NCBI RefSeq assembly: GCF_038502225.1
Contig: NC_091292.1
Span: forward strand, 44,689,728-44,753,727
Direction of reading: 5' to 3'
Length of the DNA stretch: 64,000 nt
Source: Cherax quadricarinatus
Lineage: Eukaryota > Arthropoda > Malacostraca > Decapoda > Parastacidae
The first letter of the stretch is position 1. Each line of letters opens with the position of its first letter. This document shows positions 47,646 through 60,800 of this stretch, in pieces. The notes below the pieces were generated by a model that did not search any database, was not told the origin of the DNA, and saw nothing but the letters and a program-made list of their open reading frames with translations. Made by a program: the position numbers and the translations under genes.

Positions 47646-47839
47646 AACTGCCTTCTAACATTTTTAAATCCCTCAAAATTATCTTGTGACTGAAAAAAAA
47701 TTGAGCCATTTTGTTGGTAAAATTAATTTGAGTTTTAATTAATAAATTCATTTTCATTGGAATGCTGTTTTATGTAAGACTCGCTTTGTGCCTCAAATAA
47801 TTAACTTTATTTATAGAAGGTTATTAATTTATTATCAGC

Positions 47840-48215
47840 AACTACGAACGTCATTCTGATTACCGTTGTCACCTTTGTTACCATTATCTGTTATCTTTTT
47901 TTATTCTTGTCAACTGTTTTCTGTCATTTCTGGTACTAAATGTTAATACTGTAATTATTTTTTACTGTCATCTGTCACTACTGCCACCTTTGTCATTTCT
48001 TTCACTATTATCACCTATGGTCATGTCTGTCACCCTAGTAACTACTGTCACGTTCGTCACTGCAGTTGACACCCCTGACGTCTGTCATACTTGCCACCTG
48101 TCACCTTTGTCTCCTTTGTCACTGTTTTCGTCTGTGTCACCATTCTCTGTCATATTTTCTTCTATGTCATCTTTAACACCTCTTACCCATGTCACCTCCA
48201 GTAATTTTTGCCACT
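47840..48215. repeat. Degenerate TGTCACCTTTGTCAC repeats
   Basis: Pyrimidine-rich units of TGTCACC and TTTGTCAC spaced 10 to 20 bp. The open frame 47990-48460 over it is low-complexity and unsupported. Confidence 0.6.
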
Positions 48216-48252
48216 ATCACTTCACTCAACTCTTTTTGTATCTGTTAACTTT

Positions 48253-51020
48253 TTTTTTTTTTATCACACTGGCCGATTCCCACCAAGGCAGGGTGGCCCG
48301 AAAAAGAAAAACTTTCACCATCATTCACTCCATCACTGTCTTGCCAGAAGGGTGCTTTACACTACAGCTTTTAAACTGCAACATTAACACCCCTCCTTCA
48401 GAGTGCAGGCACTGTACTTCCCATCTCCAGGACTCAAGTCCGGCCTGCCGGTTTCCCTGAACCCCTTCATAAATGTTACTTTACTCACACTCCAACAGCA
48501 CGTAAAGTATTAAAAACCATTTGTCTCCATTCACTCCTATCAAACACGCTCACGCATGCCTGCTGGAAGTCCAAGCCCCTCGCACACAAAACCTCCATTA
48601 CCCCCTCCCTCCAACCTTTCCTAGGCCGACCCCTACCACGCCTTCCTTCCACTACAGACGGATACACTCTTGAAGTCATTCTGTTTCGCTCCATTCTCTC
48701 TACATGTCCGAACCACCTTAACAACCCTTCCTCAGCCCTCTGGACAACAGTTTTGGCAATCCCACACCTCCTCCTAACTTCCAAACTATGAATTCTCTGC
48801 ATTATATTCGCACCACACATTGCCCTCAGACATGACATCTCCACTGCCTCCAGCCTTCTCCTCACTGCAACATTCATCACCCATGCTTCACACCCATATA
48901 AGAGTGTTGGTAAAACTATACTCTCATACATTCCCCTCTTTGCTTCCAAGGACAAAGTTCTTTGTCTCCACAGACTCCTAAGTGCACCGCTCACCTTTTT
49001 CCCCTCACCAATTCTATGATTCACCTCATCTTTCATAGACCCATCCGCTGACACGTCCACTCCCAAATATCTGAATACATTCACCTCCTCCATACTCTCA
49101 CCCTCCAATCTGATATCCAATCTTTCGTCACCTAATATTTTTATCCTCATAACATTGCTCTTTCCTGTATTCACTTTTAATTTTCTTCTTTTACACACCC
49201 TTCCAAATTCATCCACCAACCTCTGCAACTTCTCTTCAGAATCACCCAAGAGCACAGTGTCATCAGCAAAGAGCAACTGCGAAAACTCCCACTTTATGTG
49301 TGATTCTTTATCTTTTAACTCCACACCTCTTGCCAAGACCCTCGCATTTACTTCTCTTACAACCCCATCTATAAATATATTGAACAACCACGGTGACATT
49401 ACACATCCTTGTCTAAGGCCTACTTTTACTGGGAAATAATCTCCCTTTTTCCTACACACTCTAACTTGAGCCTCACTATCCTCGTAAAAACTCTTCACTG
49501 CTTTCAGTAACCTACCTCCTACACCATACACCTGCAACATCTGCCACATTGCCCCCCTATCCACCCTGTCATACGCCTTTTCCAAATCCAAAAATGCCAC
49601 AAAAACCTCTTTAGCCTTATCTAAATACTGTTCACTTATATGTTTCACTGTAAACACCTGGTCCACACACCCCTTACCTTTCCTAAAGCCTCCTTGTTCA
49701 TCTGCTATCCTATTCTCCGTCTTACTCTTAATTCTTTCAATAATAACTCTACCATACACTTTACCAGGTATACTCAACCGACTTAACCCCCTATAATTTT
49801 TGCACTCTCTTTTGTTCCCTTTGCCTTTATGCAAAGAAACTATGCATGCTCTCTGCCAATCCCTAAGTACGTTACCTTCTTCCATACATTTGTTAAATAA
49901 TAGCACCAACCAGTCCAAAACTATATCCCCACCTGATTTTAACATTTCTATCTTTATCCCATCAATCTCAGCTGCCTTACCCCCTTTCATTCTACCTACT
50001 GCTTCACGAACTTCCCCCACACTCACAACTGACTCTTCCTCACTCCTACAAGATGTTGTTCCTCCTTGCCCTAAACACGAAATCACAGCTTCCCTATCTT
50101 CATCAACATTCAACAATTCCTCAAAATTTTCCCTCCATCTTCCCAATACCTATAACTCTCCATTTAATATCTCTCCTCTCCTATTTTTAACTGACAAATC
50201 CATTTGTTCTCTAGGCTTCCTTAACTTGTTAATCTCACTTTAAAACTTTTTCTTATTTTCAACAAAATTTGTTGATAACATCTCACCCACTCTCTCATTT
50301 GCTCTCTTTTTACATTGCTTCACCACTCTCTTAACCTCTCTCTTTCTCTCCATGTACTCTTCCCTCCTTGCATCACTTCTACTTTGTAAAAACTTCTCAT
50401 ATGCTAACTTTTTCTCCCTTACTACTCTCTTTACATCATCATTCCACCAATCGCTCCTCTTCCCTCCCGCACCCACCTTCCTGTAACCACAAACTTCTGC
50501 TGAACACTCTAACACTACATTTTTAAACCAACCCCATACCTCTTCGACCCCATTGCCTATGCTCTCATTAGCCCATCTATCCTCCAATAGTTGTTTATAT
50601 CTTACCCTAACTGCCTCCTGTTTTAGTTTATAAACCTTCACCCCTCTCTTACCTGATGCTTCTATTCTCCTTGTATCCCATCTACCTTTTGCTCTCAGTG
50701 TAGCTACAACTAAAAAGTGATCTGATATATCTGTGGCCCCTCTATAAACATGTACATCCTGAAGTCTACTCAACAGTCTTTTATCCACCAATACATAATC
50801 CAACAAACTACCGTCATTTCGCCGTACATCACATCTTGTATACTTATTTATCCTCTTTTTCTTAAAATATGTATTACCTACAACTAAACCCCTTTCTATA
50901 CAAAGTTCAATCAAAAGGCTCCCATTATCATTTACACCTGGCACCCCAAACTTACCTACCACACCCTCTCTAAAAGTTTCTCCTACTTTAGCATTCAGGT
51001 CCCCTACCACAATTACTTTC
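48253..51020 (-). pseudogene. RTE-clade LINE, copy 2, one main frameshift
   Basis: Two ORFs: 51010-50240 (256 codons: [42 protein letters not shown]: endonuclease C-terminal half and linker) and 50146-48485 (553 codons). RT motifs: KNYRGLSRLSIPGKVYG, EQGGFRKGKGCVDQVF, FLDLEKAYDRVDRG, GLRQGCVMSPWLFNIFIDG, LLFADDTVLLGDS. The C-terminus has LLYGCEAWV and RWFGHVERMERNRMTSRVYP. A stop/frame change near 50147-50240 separates them. The 5' part is missing at the (TA)n array. The 3' UTR ends CGGCCAGTGTGATAAAAAAA. Confidence 0.9.
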
Positions 51021-51043
51021 TCACTTTATAACATATATAATAA

Positions 51044-51250
<207 letters not shown>

Positions 51251-51274
51251 AAACCATCTTTGTGAAAGAACAGC

Positions 51275-51322
51275 GAAGTTCCAGGTGCTTTCGTGACTTC
51301 TCACATTATCAAGTAACTATAA
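51275..51322 (-). ncRNA. Hammerhead-ribozyme-like motif, family E, minus strand
   Basis: Minus strand TTGATAA, T, GTGA-GAAG-TCAC, GAAA, GCACCT, GGAAC. Palindromic stem III is broken (GCAC for GCGC). Confidence 0.45.
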
Positions 51323-51592
51323 AAAATAAAACATCAACAGGAAGGCATATAAAGGGCCAAGACTACACCTCACAATCACGTCACCACAACAAGACTACAC
51401 CTCACAGTCGCATGACAACACCCGACTCTGTGAAACCCACCTGATACTCTACCGAAGCATTAAGATCTTTTACTTGTTTCATAGAGTCGGGTGTTGCCAC
51501 GTGTGTGTGAGATGTAGTCTTGTTGTGGTGACTTGAGTGTGAGGTGTAGTCTTGACCCTTTATATGCGTTCCTGTTGATGTTTTGTTTTTTA

Positions 51593-51638
51593 TAGTTCCT
51601 TGACAATGTGAGAAGTCACGAAAGCGCTTGGAATTTCG
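51593..51638 (+). ncRNA. Hammerhead-ribozyme-like motif, family E, plus strand
   Basis: AGTTCC, TTGACAA, T, GTGA-GAAG-TCAC, GAAA, GCGCTT, GGAATT. N7 is C here; stem I AGTTCC/GGAATT is intact. Confidence 0.5.
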
Positions 51639-51837
51639 CTGTTCTTTCACAGTGGTTGTTTTGTATATTGTGATATCACCTGTTTACTGTGATATTATTG
51701 CATATATAAATTTGGAATCCAGGTCGAGATTTAGTCGAGTTAATATGATGGTCACAACTCACAAATTTACGTCGGTAAACCGCGACCAGTTACAGTTGAA
51801 GCCATGTTAGTGGAAATTTTCAGACGATGGGACGCCA

Positions 51838-52251
51838 TTGCTGCGTCCTGTCTTGTCACCAGAGAAACAACTTGAGGATCTTCTGTGTCCCATCTGCACA
51901 TATACAGCTGTGACGACATTCAGTTACGCTGCAGTGAATATTTGTCTTGGTGAACTCAGAAGACTTACAGAGCAATTTGATATACGAGCGTGTGGCATTT
52001 GCTTGGTAATCCTGTTATATCTCTTATTGTGTACGATGAGAGTCGTGGCGTCCTGGGTTTGCGAAGTTATCGTCGAGGCCAGAAAACTTGAGTATGATGT
52101 AGGAAAGCAGATCTGCTCCTCAAAGCATATGTATGTTAAAAGAGTGAAAAATACTCGTAGTCAACGTTACAAAACAGTCCTTATCGTTTTACACACACAT
52201 ATTCATATACATGTCGTGCCGCAAAAGGTAAAATTTGCGACTATGGCTTAA
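51838..52251 (+). other. Unrecognised open frame, probably not a gene
   Basis: 137 codons. It opens with MLRPVLSPEKQLEDLLCPIC, has a hydrophobic stretch ICLVILLYLLLCT around residues 54-66, and its last 14 or so codons run into MITE copy 4. No family is recognised and no splice or promoter evidence is visible. It is listed because it is the longest non-repetitive open frame in the unexplained segment 51721-52211. Confidence 0.15.
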
Positions 52252-52607
52252 ATAGCAATGCTCTTCTTGCCGAATAAGGCAAGCTAAAATTTATGTATGC
52301 AATAATTTCGCAAAAATCATTCTGAACTTTAACGACAAAAATATATTTCATTGCTTTTGTTTATAATTAAATTATTGTAAAGCAAACTTATCTACAAAAT
52401 ATTTAGTTGGATTAGACTAAATTAAATTGTGCTTCTTATAATAAGGTTAGGTAAGTTTTCTAAGGTTCCTTTCATACAAACTTATTAATTTTTAGTTTAA
52501 AATAATTGAAAAAAATAAATCTTTAAACGTATAAGAGAAAATTTTAGAAAGGACTTAAATTTAAATGAGTTCTTGTTAATCGAACATTTTACTTATTAGG
52601 CACGACA
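52212..52607 (+). mobile_element. CGTGCCGAATA MITE, copy 4 (diverged)
   Basis: 396 bp, left ATGTCGTGCCGCAAAAGGTA, right ACTTATTAGGCACGACA. More diverged than copies 2, 3, 5 and 6. The right end abuts (CA)n rather than (TA)n. Confidence 0.8.
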
Positions 52608-52765
<158 letters not shown>

Positions 52766-52769
52766 TATA

Positions 52770-52889
52770 GGGAATGGTAGGAGAAAATTCTCAAACAGCT
52801 TCAGGGAGAACCTTGAGTTTTCCCTGAAGCAAGTTTATTCTATTCTCTGAGGATGAGGGTCCCCAGGACAGTTCTAGAGGTGGTACGTT

Positions 52890-52892
<3 letters not shown>
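52770..52892 (+). repeat. Unclassified 120-bp repeat beside (TA)n, copy 2
   Basis: GGTAGGAGAAAATTCTCAAA, CTTCAGGGAGAACC and its inverted GTTTTCCCTGAAGC form a hairpin; ends CTAGAGGTGGTACG. Related to 34729-34866 in the other orientation. A (TA)n array follows at 52892-52986. Confidence 0.55.

Positions 52893-52986
<94 letters not shown>
52892..52986. repeat. (TA)n microsatellite
   Basis: About 47 TA units. Confidence 0.97.
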
Positions 52987-52988
<2 letters not shown>

Positions 52989-53093
52989 CAACACTGCGAC
53001 TAGACAAGGATTCGAACCCATGCTGATTTGGCCCACCTCATGGTGAGCGCAAAGGCAAACGCATGACACTCTAACCCACAGGACCACACAATC
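52987..53093 (-). mobile_element. tRNA-like SINE head or tRNA pseudogene
   Basis: Minus strand: GTGGTCCTGTGGGTTAGAGT (box A-like TGGGTTAGAG) and GGGTTCGAATCC (perfect box B). Spacing is longer than in a true tRNA and the acceptor stem does not pair, so a tRNA-derived SINE is likely. 53094-54800 holds nothing I recognise. Confidence 0.6.
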
Positions 53094-54797
53094 CTACAAG
53101 AATGACGCACCCAACAAATCTAGGTGTTTTACCGTCATCCGAGGACATACGGTGGTGTGGGTGCCTCTGAGTTAATTTCATTCTACTTCACGTTTGGTGT
53201 ACTAACCTCCTTTTGAGGGCTTCAGGTTTAGTGTGGCTGTGTATTTTAGCATACTGGTGTTTTCACAGATTTGTATTAGTTTTGGGGTGTGGTGTATATG
53301 TCCTTTTTACTTTTTATTGAACAAATTTGAGTTTTGGTTTCTATGTGATGACTTGTGAATGCTTCTTCTGATTATCTTCAAATCTTCATCACTGATATTT
53401 AACCGCATAAGGAATTTATGCTGCACTTTGCAATATTCCAATGGCGTGTATGAAGCACAGGAGACTGTGGTTATGGACTAAGGGGATACCGCAACAGGTT
53501 CGCGCGGCGATCGAAATGCATGTATTTTTTTTTTAAATTCTAGCATGACCCTACAGCTAAATTTGATAATTTTTATTAGATTTAGCAGCCGCAAGGTAAC
53601 CCAAAAATCCACCAGCTGTCTGCTGATGTAAGCTTAGGTCAACAACCATCCTTGTGTGGGTAGGATCTTAGCACTGAGTAGCAGCTCTCTGAAGCCGATA
53701 TTACGGTGTGAGTCAGGGCGAGCAAGACGTAATATCCCGGTATAGTGAGAAGCGCCCCTACCAGTAGCCATGTGGAAAAGGGTGGAAAGAGAACTACCCA
53801 CGAGAAAGATTGCGAGTTGTGCCCTAAAAAACGGAGTTTTCATAGATCTTATGTAAGTGTTCCCTGTGGAGATATTAATGAAATGTCGTAAGTAAACCAA
53901 TTTTAATTAGTTGATAGATTTTTTTTTTCAAATTTGCTTATTTGTCCGAGTCTTTTCAATATATTTCGTAGAATTTTTCCCTAAATATTTCTGAAGTGTT
54001 GCTGTGCACTTGGTTAACCATTATATACCAATATATATCATGTTTCACTATTTCTAAATTCCTTTTGGTATTCAGTCTAGGAGTAACACATTTAACACCA
54101 GTAATCATTTTGTTTGTCTATAGGAGATGAATTAGTAATGTGTTTGTTTCCTGATGCATGGGATTGATGGTTCTCTCAGGTACTGACTAACGTTGATGTC
54201 GTGGTACAATATTTTTTTAATTGATGCAAATATAGTATTTCCATTTCATTATATGTCTAATTATATTTCTTCTTCGGTAAATTTTAAATACTTAAAAGAA
54301 TTTTTTTTATCTTCCTCTTGTGAGGTCCAAGAAGTGAGTTTCATAAGAGGATATTGATGAGTGCAGAAGATATTTCCAGGAAGATTCAACAGTCTGCTAG
54401 GTCAGCTATCAGTCATTCTACAAGTCTTCCTATCCTAAGATTAGACTTACCAGTAATCAGCTACAATTATTAATAAAAATCCCGTCTCGCAAAATGTAAG
54501 ATTGAGCCTTCCTGTTCGGGCTCATCTGTTTCTGATCCAATATATGAGAGCAGGTGGTGGCAGCAATTATTATTAATGATTATGGTAATAACTCATTTTA
54601 TCTCAATTTTCCCCTTTTTCCTTTACCATGAATTCAGAAAGTGGATTATAATTATTAGGCTTGTCAGGATGGACGTGTTTCAGAAAGACTTACAAGTTGC
54701 TGTGCAAAGCTATATTTCTGCCAGTCTAACCTGTGACTCGTACTGTACTGTACAAAGCACTTGAGTGCTTGTAACAACACTAGCTGCAGCCCCTACA

Positions 54798-54802
<5 letters not shown>

Positions 54803-54887
<85 letters not shown>

Positions 54888-54928
54888 ACGCACACACACA
54901 CATACACACAAACACACACACACACACA

Positions 54929-54986
<58 letters not shown>
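54803..54986. repeat. (CA)n microsatellite
   Basis: CA units with CTCA, ATACA and CGCA interruptions. LINE-A sequence starts at once after it. Confidence 0.96.
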
Positions 54987-54989
54987 TAC

Positions 54990-55440
54990 ACACCTCAGTA
55001 AGGATTCGTTTAAGACTCTGTATACCATCTACGTCAGGCCCATACTGGAGTATGCAGCACCAGTTTGGAATCCACACCTAGTCAAGCACGTCAAGAAATT
55101 AGAGAAAGTGCAAAGGTTTGCAACAAGACTAGTCCCAGAGCTACGGGGATTGTCCTACGAAGAAAGGTTGAGGGAAATCGGCCTGACGACACTGGAGGAC
55201 AGGAGGGTCAGGGGAGACATGATATCGACATATAAAATACTGCGCGGAATAGACAAGGTGGACAAAGACGGGATGTTCCAGAGAAGGGACACAGACACAA
55301 GAGGTCACAATTGGAAGTTGAAGACTCAGATGAATCAAAGGGATGTTAGGAAGTATTTCTTCAGTCATAGAGTAGTCAGGCCATGGAATAGCCTAGAATG
55401 GGATGTAGTGGAGGCAGGAACCATACAGTTGCGTTACAGT
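54990..55440 (+). pseudogene. LINE-A fragment, ORF2 C-terminus
   Basis: Encodes SFKTLYTIYVRPILEYAAPV, then RFATRLVPELRGLSYEERL and [20 protein letters not shown]. Open except for the upstream microsatellite. It lacks the 3' UTR, ending after ACCATACAG. Confidence 0.85.
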
Positions 55441-55499
55441 TAGTGCCTCTGATGGAAGCATATACAGAAGTAGCACTTCCGTAAGCTTATCTATTAGAA

Positions 55500-55575
55500 G
55501 TCCAGTAGCCCACGTGGTAGAAAGCAGGACTGTCAATTTATGGACCGCGGTTCGAGCCCCCAGTCCATTCTTTTG
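55500..55575 (+). other. tRNA-like sequence (SINE head or tRNA pseudogene)
   Basis: AGTAGCCCACGTGGTAGAAA (box A-like) and GCGGTTCGAGCCCC (box B). The cloverleaf cannot be completed convincingly by eye. Confidence 0.4.
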
Positions 55576-55614
55576 TTTATTCATTGAGAGTAGTTTATTA
55601 CAAATTAATCTGAG

Positions 55615-56390
<776 letters not shown>

Positions 56391-56395
<5 letters not shown>

Positions 56396-57022
56396 ACCTC
56401 AAAAATCGAACATAATCCGTTCCAGGAGCTAGTTCTAAATTCGAAAAGTCTGAAATTCGAAGCAATATTTCCCATAAGAAATAATGGAAATACAATTAAT
56501 CAGTTCCAGAAACCCAAAAATATTCACAAAAATAATACATTTTATAGAGATTAATTACAGTTTTACATACACACAACAAATGTATAGTCTTTAATTATGT
56601 ATAGTAATATAAAATAACATTTTTACTTACCTTTATTGAAGATTGGTGATGGCATCTGGAGTCATTGGACCCCAGTCTCACAAAATAACTGTCCACAATC
56701 GAGTCTCACAAAATAACTTCACAGTCGTCTGTTTGTCTCACAAAATAACTACACAGTCGTCTGTTTCTGTCTCAAAAAATAACTCCACAGTCCTCTGTTT
56801 CTGTCTCACAAAATAACTGTCCACAATCGTGTCTCACAAAATAACTTCACAGTCGTCTGTTTGTCTCACAAACTAACTCCACAGTCGTCTGTTTCTGTCT
56901 CAAAAAATAACTCCACAGTCGTCAAACGCGTTCGATTTTTGGTACACAATTTGTCCGAAAAAATGGTCTTATTATCGAAACGTTCGTATTTGGTACGTTC
57001 GATTTTCAAGGTTCCACTGTAT
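56391..57022. mobile_element. pogo/Tigger-like non-autonomous element with internal tandem repeats
   Basis: Inverted ends TTGGAACCTCAAAAATCGAA and TTCGATTTTCAAGGTTCCAC-TGTA, TA on each side. Interior 56680-56925 holds about six units of CTCACAAAATAACTCCACAG + TCGTCTGTTTCTGT. No transposase. Confidence 0.65.
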
Positions 57023-57106
57023 ATATATATATATATGTGGCATCCTGATGATTTGTTGATTGAAACACGATAGACCTAGAGCTATCACTCAACTTCCCCG
57101 TGATTG

Positions 57107-57107
<1 letters not shown>

Positions 57108-57145
<38 letters not shown>
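57108..57145. repeat. (TA)n target of the LTR retrotransposon
   Basis: TA units directly before the 5' LTR. The 75-bp stretch 57036-57107 before it is unassigned. Confidence 0.95.
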
Positions 57146-57149
<4 letters not shown>

Positions 57150-57570
57150 GCATGCAAAGAGTACGTAACCTTTATTCGGCGCATGGACACACCCTCATTT
57201 ACAGGCTATCTCCCCCAACCAGCGAACCAGGTTGCTAAGAGTTGATGATGGGGCCCCATCGTTCAACTAGTGACCAGGTTCTAGCCAATAAGAAGGTGGG
57301 ATTGACAATCGCAGAGGTTATGTGGATACCGCTCTCCTGTCTGCCCTTGTCATTCCCACTCTAGAGCTGGTTGAAGCACGGTCTGCTATCTTGTGGCTTC
57401 TATTTCTGCCTTGCTTTCCGTGGAGTGCACTATATTTATTACTGTACATAGTGTACATATTGCTGTTCTAAATTTGGTGAAGGATAATATAAGTCTAAAC
57501 TTTTTCTACTGTGTTTATTTGCTCCCATTACACCTGGGTTAACAGGCCATTTGAAAGCCTAGGTTGTAAT
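57146..57570 (+). mobile_element. 5' LTR of Gmr1-like Gypsy retrotransposon
   Basis: Starts TGTGGCATGCAAAGAG and ends near CCTAGGTTGTAAT. It is about 425 bp and matches the 3' LTR (62807-63229) except for about four substitutions and a 2-bp indel. A TATA-like GCACTATATTTATTACTG lies near 57426. The right terminus is not the usual CA. Confidence 0.92.
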
Positions 57571-57571
57571 A

Positions 57572-57590
57572 TGGGTAGCCTGTCCGAGAG
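57572..57590 (+). promoter_or_regulatory. Probable primer binding site
   Basis: TGGGTAGCCTGTCCGAGAG begins with TGG just inside the 5' LTR, as needed to pair with a tRNA CCA end. Which tRNA it matches cannot be decided by eye. Confidence 0.45.
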
Positions 57591-57892
57591 CTGGACTTAG
57601 AGAAACGGTTGAGCTTAGGGTGAAGCTTGTAGCAGGAACATTGTGTAGCTTGCTGTTTCGCTTCGCTTTACAAATTTTGCGTGTCAGTTGCTTATGATCA
57701 GCCTTGCTATTGTGTGATCGTTCAACAGCTCGCTACTAGCTTGTTCAGTGTGCTCGCTTCGCTACGGTCAATCTTGTGTGCAGTCGGCTTTGCTTGTATG
57801 CGTATTTTGCAATCGTACTGTGCATAGCTAAGCGTGTTCTGCAAATTAACGTGTTACGTTGGGGTATTCGTACTGTGCATAGCGAATAACTT

Positions 57893-60800
57893 ATGCCACC
57901 TAGACGAGTCAGACGCCTGGTGTCGGCATATACTTTGCATAACCTACCTAAATTGTCCCTACAGCGTTGTTGGCAAATTGCTCGTTCCATTGGCATTCCC
58001 TATAAACGCACTCTTACAGCTGCGCAACTGCGTTCACTTATTGCTGACATACTTATTGAAGAAGAGATGGCACATCAGACTCCTCCCTCTACGGGAGCTA
58101 GGGCAAAAACTACTATGTTCTCGCAGGAGGAAGATGATACACCTACGGAGCAAAATGGTCAGTATAGTGCACATGGGTTGTCTCAGGGTGAATCAGCGTC
58201 GTTGGCACTTCAGCTGGCAAAAATCAATCTTGAGCAAACTAGGGAACAGAGAGCATTCGCAAGGGAAGAATTTGATAGGGAAAGAGAAAGGAGGCAGTTT
58301 TCGCATTCTGTAAACGATTTCAGTTTACAAAAAGCAGTACAGCTTGTTCCCCGCTTCAATGAGGCCGAACCAGAGCAATTTTTCGAAAGCTTCGAAAATC
58401 AGGCTCGAGCCTTGAGGTGGCCGGAACAGCACTGGGCAGCGTTGGTTCATACAGCATTATTGGGTAAGGCACAGGAATTTACGTCGGTATTAACTGACGC
58501 TGAATTCTCTGATTATCAAGTAGTGAAGACCACAGTGTTGGGAGCATATACATGTATCCCAGCTAAATATCGTAAGACCTTCAAATTGAACAGGCGGCAG
58601 CTTGGTCAATCCCTGGTGGACTTTGTGAGACAGCAAACCAAAGCTTTTACCAGCTGGTATAAAGCGAGTGGTGTCTCTAACTTTGAGGAGCTGGTGCAGC
58701 TTATTCTGATTGATAACCTGCTGGAGTCTGTGGGACCAGAGGTTCGTGTCTTTCTGCAGGATCGTGACTTAACCACTGCATTGGAGGCGGCCAGGTTGGC
58801 TGATACCTTCGAAACGAACCGCTCCTTGTCCGAGCGGTCCCGTCTCTCTTTTCAACAGTCTGGCGTGAGCAGAGATCGACAACATTGGAGAATGAAGTGC
58901 CAGCCGGAGGGAGAGCGTCTACGACATCCAACCAAGTCACCTGGTGAGCCACGCTTCTCAACATATGGTCCCCCTGCGGAGAGGCAAACTACTTATGGAG
59001 CATCTCGACAACAATATCCAGAGAGGCACCAGCCAGAACGACACCACTTGCAACGTCATCAGGGAGTAAAGGGCAAGCCTGTCGTCTGCTTCAGGTGTAA
59101 TAAAGTAGGTCATATCAGTTCCAACTGCCCCCAAAAACCTCAACCCATCGGGAAAATCTCTAATATCCCTAGTAACATGTCCCCTAGAGAAGTAGAAAAA
59201 GGTATGGCCCCTTATTATTGCGAAAGTCTTATTTCCCTTCAGGAACACTCAGAACCAACTAAAGTAAATACCTTTAGAGATACTGGAGCATATTGCTCAC
59301 TTGTCAGAGAAGGAATATTACCCCTTTCAGAGAATACTTCCTTGAATTCCTCAGTTTTATTGGAAGCTTACGGAGGAGCTATATATTCAGTTCCTTTGCA
59401 TAAAATTTATGTACAGTGCAAATATTACACTGGGTACTTGACTGTAGGTATCTCAAAAGGATTTCCCATGAAAAATGCCATGTTATTACTGGGTAATAAC
59501 ATTACTACTGTTACTTCGTGTCCTGAACCTATAATGATTAATGCTTCTCCAGTGTTGGCCATAACTCGGGCAACATCCCAAGGGTTGTCTGGGGAGAATG
59601 TTGACCTATCCTTGGACGACTCCGATCTCGGAATAGCCACGTTGTTTTATGAGACACACCGGCCGGAGTCTCGTAAATCAAGTGAACAGACCCCGATCAA
59701 GCCTTCCTATTCCCAGGTTGCAGGATTGCCAGATGTCTCTGTTTCCATGCCCGAGGGACTGTCCTTCCGGGAGGAACAACGTAAGGACCCTTCGTTAAAA
59801 TTCACTTTTGAGGCAGCCATGGGTAAATCCTCTTTGGGTCATCCAGTCAAGTATGAAGTTAAAAATGATTATTTGGTATGCACTGAGACTGGTAAGGAGA
59901 CAGAGGGCCGGCAATTATACGACAGGTTAGTGGTTCCAACCAAGTATAGACCTCAGATATTAAATATAGCTCATAATACGTCATCAGGAGGTCACTTAGG
60001 AATTACAAAAACCTTGTATAGAATCACAAAAGAATTTTATTGGCCAACATTAAAGAAAGATGTGAAGAATCATATTAGGTGTTGCCGAGAATGTCAGCAA
60101 GTTGGAAAACCTGGACATTCTATTAAACCTGCACCTCTCCAACCCATACCTGCTGATGGAGAACCTTTTGCAGATTTAATTATAGATTGTGTAGGTCCAC
60201 TACCTAAGTCAAAGTCTGGAAATCAGTATTTATTTACAATTATGGATAAAGTAACCAGATATCCTGAAGCGATCCCAATGCGTAGTATCAATACTAAAGC
60301 TATTCTCAAAGCTTTAACAAAATTCATTTCTTGTTTTGGCATTCCTAAAACTATACAAAGTGATCAAGGTACTAACTTCACTGCCAAAGCATTTAGGGAA
60401 GTATTAACTAGGTTAGGGATAATTCACAACTTATCCACTGCCTATCACCCTCAGTCCCAAGGCGCCTTGGAAAGATTCCACCAAACATTAAAAACAATGA
60501 TGAGAAGTTTTTGCATGCACTTTCCGACAGATTGGGATGAATCTCTACCGTTGTTGCTATTCTCAGTACGAGAGACGGTGCAAGAGTCTACAGGGTATAG
60601 TCCGTTTGAGCTGATCTTTGGGCACAATGTACGAGGTCCTCTTCGGGTGCTCAAAGAAGGATGGATGGGAGAAGACGTAAGCTCAGCACTCTACAACCCG
60701 TCTTCAAGGTTGCAGGTGGCACGTGAGTTAGCCACGGCTAACCTAAAGATAGCTCAAAGTAAGATGAAACAGAGGTATGACAAAAGTGCACAATTCCGCT

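Noticed and set aside
47990..48460. A 156-codon ORF with hydrophobic Ser/Thr-rich residues as a membrane protein
   Set aside because: Composition follows the TGTCACC repeat, and its end overlaps the RTE 3' UTR.
57036..57107. TGTGGCATCC at 57036 as another LTR start
   Set aside because: It shares only the first 8 bases with the LTR and then diverges completely.
57834..58313. A 159-codon ORF overlapping the start of Gag-Pol in another frame
   Set aside because: No recognisable domain, and the 1532-codon frame accounts for the region.
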